This document shows positions 51,665 to 55,539 of a DNA stretch of 55,539 nt, piece after piece. Each line of letters begins with the position of its first letter. Position 1 is the first letter of the stretch. Below the pieces are notes generated by a model. It worked only from the letters and a program-made list of their open reading frames with translations. It made no database searches and was not told the DNA's origin. The position numbers and the translations under genes were made by a program. The stretch is from Clostridiales bacterium (lineage in GTDB: Bacteria; Bacillota; Clostridia; Christensenellales; Pumilibacteraceae), in contig DQGD01000001.1 of the NCBI GenBank assembly GCA_003533505.1, forward strand, positions 188,441-243,979, given 5' to 3'.

Positions 51665-53632
51665 TTACGCTTTGTAATTCTTGACCTTATTAAGACCGTT
51701 ATCCCAGTTGCCGTAGCTTCTGACGGTGTTGTTGCCTCTCTCGATGTACACTTTGAAGTACTCGTCGAGGGTCATTTTGCCGTAACGAACGCTGCTGTTG
51801 AGGGGGTTAGCCCAAACGTCAATCCAATCGCGGTCAATCATGTACCACCAATCGCCGGGGGTCTCGTACTTAGCCGCGTTTACGAACGCGCTGAGGTTCT
51901 TCTTGTCGGAGGGGTCGAGCTTGTCGTAGAAGGGCTTAATCTGGCTCTCCTGGTTGGGAATGAAGCCGTAGCTTGCCTTTATTGCCTGAGCTCCTTCGCT
52001 GACCATCCAGCGGATGAACTTCCACGAAGCAGCCTTCATAGTGGACTTCTCGCGGATAACGAGCGCGGTGGACTCGGAGTGACCTGCAATCTTACCGGAG
52101 CGCTTTACTTCGGTGTTGTAAGCGTTTGCCTTTGCGCCGTACTTGGAAACGAGTTCTGCGCTCGGGTCGGTGTACTCTTTATAGACGGGAAGCGGAGCTA
52201 CAGCCCAATCGAAGTTGTTGCCCACATACTCCTCGACGATAGGAAGCTGGAGACCGCGTTCTACGATGAACGCAACCTTGCCGCCCGTGAAGTACTGAAT
52301 GGAAGAAGAGGTCGAGAACGACGACGGATAGGGGCAGATGCCCAAGCCGGAGTTCTCGGTGCCTGCGAGGAACGCAAATCTGGTGAACGCTTCGCGAATG
52401 GACGGAAGCGGAGTGAGCGTGCCGTCGTTTACCGCGTCGAGAACGGACTGACGGGTCGCCGAGTTGTTGGTAAGCGTGTTGCTTGCCGCGCCGAGCGCAG
52501 TGCCGTTTACGGTGTAGCCGCCGTTGTTGTCGGGTTTAACCTCGTCGCCTACCTCGCACTTAATCTTGTCGAGGAAGTCAAGGGTTTCGCCTTCCTGGTA
52601 GGTCTTGCCGGTGATGTAGCCGGTGAAGGTCTTGCCGGGGTTGACGATATAGTTCTCGGACCAATCGCCGTGCGAATAAGCCCACGAGCCGTTGCCGGAG
52701 AGGTCGACTACGCAGTCGCCGCCCACGGACCAGCCGTAGTTGAACCACCACTCGGTGAAGTAGCCGTACTCGGTGGTAGAGGTCTGACCGTTCTTGCTCT
52801 TGGTCATGAGGAAGCCGATGTCCTCGATTTCGTCCCAGTTCATGGCGATTTGCTCGTTGAACACCATTGCGGTATTGCTTGCCGGCATCTGCCAATTGGT
52901 GCCGCCGGTTTCGGTCTTACGAACGTTGCTGTCGTCGCGGAAGAAGCCCTTTGCGGGGACGTCGATGTTTGCGAGCGCCGCATAATCGGACTTCTTGTGT
53001 CCGTACTTATCTGCGATTTCGCCGCGGTTCCACTTAGCCATATCTTCGGCGGGAACGGAAATTACCGTCACGCCCATATCGGCAAGCGCGGTTCTGTTAT
53101 AATAAAGAACGGTAGGCGACGTGTCGATAGGCAAGCCGTAGATGGACTCGTTCTCGCCCGACATGTTCAGCTCTTTGTTGTATCTGAAACGGGAGACGGT
53201 GCTCTTCCAGATGTTGTCAAGGTTGATTTTGCCGGCTGCGGTGTCTTCCTTCACATAGTCGGTGAGGTCGACGGTCATGTCGGCGGCAGTCCATTTCTTG
53301 AACAGACGGTCCCATGCGTAGTAAACGTCCGGGCCGTTCTTCGAGTTCGCGTTCTGCTCTACCATGGAGATGTAGCTGTCCTCAATCTTATGCGAATAGG
53401 AAACGGTAACGCCGTCCTCTTTGCCCTGACCGTTGTTGTAGGCGTCGACCATGGCGGACATAGCGTCCTTCACGGTCTGGTCACCGTATGCCCAGAAACG
53501 GATTTTACCGGTGCTTTTGTCGTTACCCGGGTTGTCGGGGTCGTTGCTGCCACCGCCGTTGCATGCGGTCGCGGCAATAGGGACAAGCACAAGAACCAGA
53601 ATGAGCAAAAGACTCAATAACTTTTTTTTCAT
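51665..53632 (-). CDS. Solute-binding lipoprotein of the second sugar ABC importer
   Basis: A 655-residue lipoprotein (PIAATAC lipobox, then a Gly/Asn/Asp-rich linker) of the family 1 binding-protein type: KIRFWAYGDQTVKDAMSAMV at the start, GLPIDTSPTVLYYNRTAL in the middle, and GGKVAFIVERGLQLP and WKFIRWMVSEGAQ near the end. It is over 200 residues longer than usual; the extra length lies at about 290-400, where Trp/Tyr-rich WWFNYGWSVGGDCVVDLSGN may form a larger sugar site. ATG follows AAGGAG. Its upstream region is long and has two promoters and palindromes, consistent with strong, regulated expression. It starts the unit with the two permeases. Confidence 0.9.
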   Translation of the reverse strand: MKKKLLSLLLILVLVLVPIAATACNGGGSNDPDNPGNDKSTGKIRFWAYGDQTVKDAMSAMVDAYNNGQGKEDGVTVSYSHKIEDSYISMVEQNANSKNGPDVYYAWDRLFKKWTAADMTVDLTDYVKEDTAAGKINLDNIWKSTVSRFRYNKELNMSGENESIYGLPIDTSPTVLYYNRTALADMGVTVISVPAEDMAKWNRGEIADKYGHKKSDYAALANIDVPAKGFFRDDSNVRKTETGGTNWQMPASNTAMVFNEQIAMNWDEIEDIGFLMTKSKNGQTSTTEYGYFTEWWFNYGWSVGGDCVVDLSGNGSWAYSHGDWSENYIVNPGKTFTGYITGKTYQEGETLDFLDKIKCEVGDEVKPDNNGGYTVNGTALGAASNTLTNNSATRQSVLDAVNDGTLTPLPSIREAFTRFAFLAGTENSGLGICPYPSSFSTSSSIQYFTGGKVAFIVERGLQLPIVEEYVGNNFDWAVAPLPVYKEYTDPSAELVSKYGAKANAYNTEVKRSGKIAGHSESTALVIREKSTMKAASWKFIRWMVSEGAQAIKASYGFIPNQESQIKPFYDKLDPSDKKNLSAFVNAAKYETPGDWWYMIDRDWIDVWANPLNSSVRYGKMTLDEYFKVYIERGNNTVRSYGNWDNGLNKVKNYKA

Positions 53633-53819
53633 TGCTTTTCTACTCCTTATAGGTTTACAAAGTTATATTTAATAAGGTTGTCCTTAATAAATCGTGTTTC
53701 GCGGTAAAAAAATACCGACGTCGCTGCGGCATCGATAACGTCATCATTTCCCCTCGAAATTCAAACGTATCGTCACCCTGTATTAAGCTTGGATTTACGG
53801 GCGCACTTAGCCCCTCGCA

Positions 53820-53839
53820 AATCCTCATATAGGATTATA
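53820..53839 (-). promoter_or_regulatory. Proximal -10 box overlapped by a palindrome
   Basis: Reverse strand TATAAT (53834-53839) with a weak TTGCGC about 18 bp upstream. AATCCT (53820-53825) and AGGATT (53831-53836) form an inverted repeat over the -10 box, a likely repressor site. Similar TCCTATC motifs and ATCAATAAATTGAT lie at about 53871-53897. Confidence 0.45.
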
Positions 53840-53923
53840 CTATATTTAGCATGAAAAGCGCAATGCACAATCCTATCAATAAATTGATTTATCCTATCGT
53901 TTCGCGGTTTCGTTGCACAATTT

Positions 53924-53938
53924 GCACAAACGTTTGCA
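53924..53938. promoter_or_regulatory. LacI/CcpA-like operator palindrome
   Basis: GCACAAACGTTTGCA, centred on CAAACGTTTG, resembles operators of LacI-family sugar regulators (and loosely the cre box). It lies between the two promoters of the second importer. No LacI-type gene is in the window. Confidence 0.45.
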
Positions 53939-54048
53939 TTATTTTGACAGGACAGTCGTAAAGGCGGCAAACCGTCTACCCTCGCGCTTATATTATTAGA
54001 TAAGAAAGCGCGCAGTATGCGGTGTAACCGTACATAAACTACTTTGGC

Positions 54049-54077
54049 ATTATACGACATTTGCAAAGTTTTGTCAA
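54049..54077 (-). promoter_or_regulatory. Distal consensus promoter of the second importer
   Basis: Reverse strand TTGACA (54072-54077), 17-bp spacer, TATAAT (54049-54054). The leader to the binding-protein gene would be about 410 nt. The stretch 54140-54360 between this and the DegV promoter is GC-rich and has no convincing ORF or RNA gene that I recognise. Confidence 0.7.
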
Positions 54078-54361
54078 CAATTCCCGAATATTCGCCGTAT
54101 TTATTGCAAAAAAAGCGATTTTTGATATATAAAATCATATTTTTGCAATAATTTTCGAGGGTTCCGTCGGCGCAAAAGCTCGGTAAAGCGGCGCGCGCGG
54201 TCGGATTAGGAGCGGCTAAGGACGGAAAGTCGGCGGACGAAAGGCAAAGCGGCGCGAAGCTTATGGCGGCGGTCGTGGCGCGGAACGGGAGCCGTTTCGG
54301 GAATATTGCACGGTGAAAATTAAATTTCGATTAAATCGCTGCCGAAAGAGCGGTAAATCCG

Positions 54362-54391
54362 TTGCAAAATCGCGGCGACGTGCTGTATAAT
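54362..54391 (+). promoter_or_regulatory. DegV promoter placed for a leaderless mRNA
   Basis: TTGCAA (54362-54367), 18-bp spacer, TATAAT (54386-54391). The DegV ATG starts 7 bp after the -10 box, just where transcription should begin, and there is no ribosome binding site. Confidence 0.55.
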
Positions 54392-54397
54392 ACGGGC

Positions 54398-55270
54398 ATG
54401 AGAAGATTGTACGACAGCCGAACCTTTTCCGTTTCGACGAACGCGGACTGCGACGTCGGTTTCAGCAGGCTTGCCGCGTCCGGTATTTTTGCGATGGGCG
54501 CGGACTATTCGCTGTCTGGCGAGCCGTGCTTGCTGCCCGATTGCGAGTCCGATTACGACAGCGTGTCGGAGGCGGTGACGTCGGGCACGATTCTCGAGCG
54601 GAAAAATCCCACGCAAGCCGATTACGAGGAGTTTTTTGACGAGCTTTTTGAAACGGGCGTGCGCACGCTGGTGCATATTTCCGCAGGCTCGGAGATTGCG
54701 GACGATTACGCCGCAGCCGTCAAGGCTTCCAAAAACGAAATGGTGAAGTTTCCGCGCTGTCAGCTGTACGTCGTCGACTCGCACGCGTTCTCGGCAGGGC
54801 TCGCGCCTACGCTGTACGCGGCGATTAAAATGCGCGACGAGGGCTTGGACGGCGCCGAAGCTTTCGTAAAGCTGACCGCGCTCGCCGAAAACGCCCGGAC
54901 TTATTTTATCCCGTCCGACTGCGAGCAAACTCGCGCGCGTTTCCCCGTCGGATTTTACGGCAGAACGCTGAACGTTCGCCCCGTGTGCTCGTTCGCGAGC
55001 AAAAACAAGCTCGCCGTCCTGTCGCGCCCTCGCGGCAACGCCACGTCGCGCGCCGCTCTCGCACGGCTCGCCGCGGACGCCGCCGTCACCGAAGCGTTCG
55101 TTTCCTACGGCTATGATACCGACTCCGCCGTCGCATTGAAGCATCGGCTGGAAGAGCTTAGCCCGGGAGTAAAAGTCGAGCTCAACCGCACGGGATTGCT
55201 TGCCGATTGCCTGATTGGCGGCGACGCGCTCGTTCTCGGTTTTATCGCGCCGCCGACCGCGAACGATTGA
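54398..55270 (+). CDS. DegV family lipid-binding protein
   Basis: A 290-residue DegV/EDD-fold protein; characterised members bind a fatty acid and some feed fatty-acid kinase. The pattern FSVSTNADCDVGFSRLAASG, ADYSLSGEPCLLP, the GVRTLVHISAGSEIADDY motif and LYVVDSHAFSAGLAP match the family; the region usually reading TSQPS is here SGTILERKNPTQ, a deviation. The track of in-frame ATGs allows an earlier start at 54362, but the -10 box lies inside that extension, so ATG 54398 is preferred. No kinase gene is adjacent. Confidence 0.85.
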   Translation: MRRLYDSRTFSVSTNADCDVGFSRLAASGIFAMGADYSLSGEPCLLPDCESDYDSVSEAVTSGTILERKNPTQADYEEFFDELFETGVRTLVHISAGSEIADDYAAAVKASKNEMVKFPRCQLYVVDSHAFSAGLAPTLYAAIKMRDEGLDGAEAFVKLTALAENARTYFIPSDCEQTRARFPVGFYGRTLNVRPVCSFASKNKLAVLSRPRGNATSRAALARLAADAAVTEAFVSYGYDTDSAVALKHRLEELSPGVKVELNRTGLLADCLIGGDALVLGFIAPPTAND

Positions 55271-55296
55271 GGATAACGACTATTATTTATAATCAT

Positions 55297-55397
55297 GAAT
55301 GCGCACTTTCCGTTTTCAACGTCATTCCACGAAACAGCCGGGCTTACCGCTCGGCTGTTTCTCTGAATGACGTGGAGGACGGAATGTGCACGTTTTA
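55297..55397. repeat. Palindromic repeat, family B copy 4 with both ends
   Basis: The left end (GCGCACTTTCCG...ACGTCATTC) and right end (GAATGACGTGGAGGACGGAA, then TGTGCACGTT) form about 33-bp imperfect inverted repeats. Inside, GAAACAGCCG pairs perfectly with CGGCTGTTTC. The whole unit can fold as one long hairpin. A further repeat-like stretch (GTCATTATGAGGGAGCGGC) follows to about 55470; no gene is supported between 55271 and the window end. Confidence 0.75.
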
Positions 55398-55539
55398 ATT
55401 TAGATTTAACAAGCCGCTTTTGTTTTACATCGTCATTATGAGGGAGCGGCTTTCCGCGACCGTAATAATCCCATGCTAAAAAAACGTCTTTGACCTTTTT
55501 TATGAAGTCGGTTATACGTTCCATGTCGGGGGTCCTCAC

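Noticed and set aside
54140..54360. GC-rich stretch as a possible structured RNA or small gene
   Set aside because: No consistent ORF with a start signal and no long perfect stems; composition alone is not evidence.
55111..55539. 142-codon ORF (minus) at the window end
   Set aside because: Its C-terminal half is the DegV gene read backwards and its middle is palindromic repeat. Only the first 20 or so residues could be real, which cannot be judged at the edge.

Overview
The window looks like chromosomal DNA of a Gram-positive, Clostridia-type bacterium (Bacillota), probably an uncultured gut or anaerobic lineage of moderate to high GC. The signs are strong AGGAGG ribosome binding sites, consensus sigma-A promoters (TTGACA-17-TATAAT), a near-perfect Gram-positive LexA box, a CsoR copper repressor, a SpoVB-like flippase, YitT, an ECF S component, TspO, DUF1540, and many lipobox proteins without outer-membrane systems. 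The species cannot be named from sequence alone. No tRNA, rRNA, CRISPR array, transposase, integrase or phage gene was recognised.

Layout. (1) 1-21.9 kb is mostly housekeeping: partial serS, a MOP-family flippase, the copper pair csoR-copA, an operon of ECF S component, patatin-like lipase and ComEC-like metallo-beta-lactamase protein, rplI, DUF1540, yitT, a SWIM-SNF2 helicase, mgtE with a structured leader, trmL with a GH20 hexosaminidase, uppP and tspO. (2) 21.9-39.7 kb is a glycan-use locus. A divergent ArsR-type regulator with a large C-terminal domain faces a seven-gene unit: GH2 glycosidase, solute-binding lipoprotein, two CUT1-type permeases, a 1000-residue secreted Ig-like protein, a DUF4838 lipoprotein and a 1958-residue surface lipoprotein with four repeated modules. 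(3) 39.7-42.5 kb holds dense intergenic repeats, a DUF2188 protein and a PflA-like radical SAM protein. (4) 42.7-53.6 kb is a second glycan locus: a three-gene ABC importer, then a GH43 lipoprotein and a 1434-residue CBM9-like lipoprotein. (5) The window ends with a DegV protein, possibly made from a leaderless mRNA, and a palindromic repeat.

How it fits together. Both glycan loci pair large surface-anchored binding or hydrolytic proteins with a binding protein and two permeases, and neither has an ABC ATPase, so both probably use a shared ATPase encoded elsewhere. This is the gene set of a Gram-positive polysaccharide utilisation locus. The glycans are unknown.

The most unusual signals are non-coding or architectural. 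(a) A 317-369 bp element lies just after the stop codons of copA and of the ArsR-type regulator, 36 kb apart, in the same orientation relative to its gene. Four hairpins are kept with compensatory changes, which points to a structured 3'-UTR RNA family. (b) copA runs in frame into a complete CopZ-like domain that keeps its own ribosome binding site and ATG. (c) mgtE has a short ORF overlapping a perfect 12-bp hairpin in its leader. (d) A consensus promoter with a LexA box sits in front of a roughly 300-nt leader before yitT.
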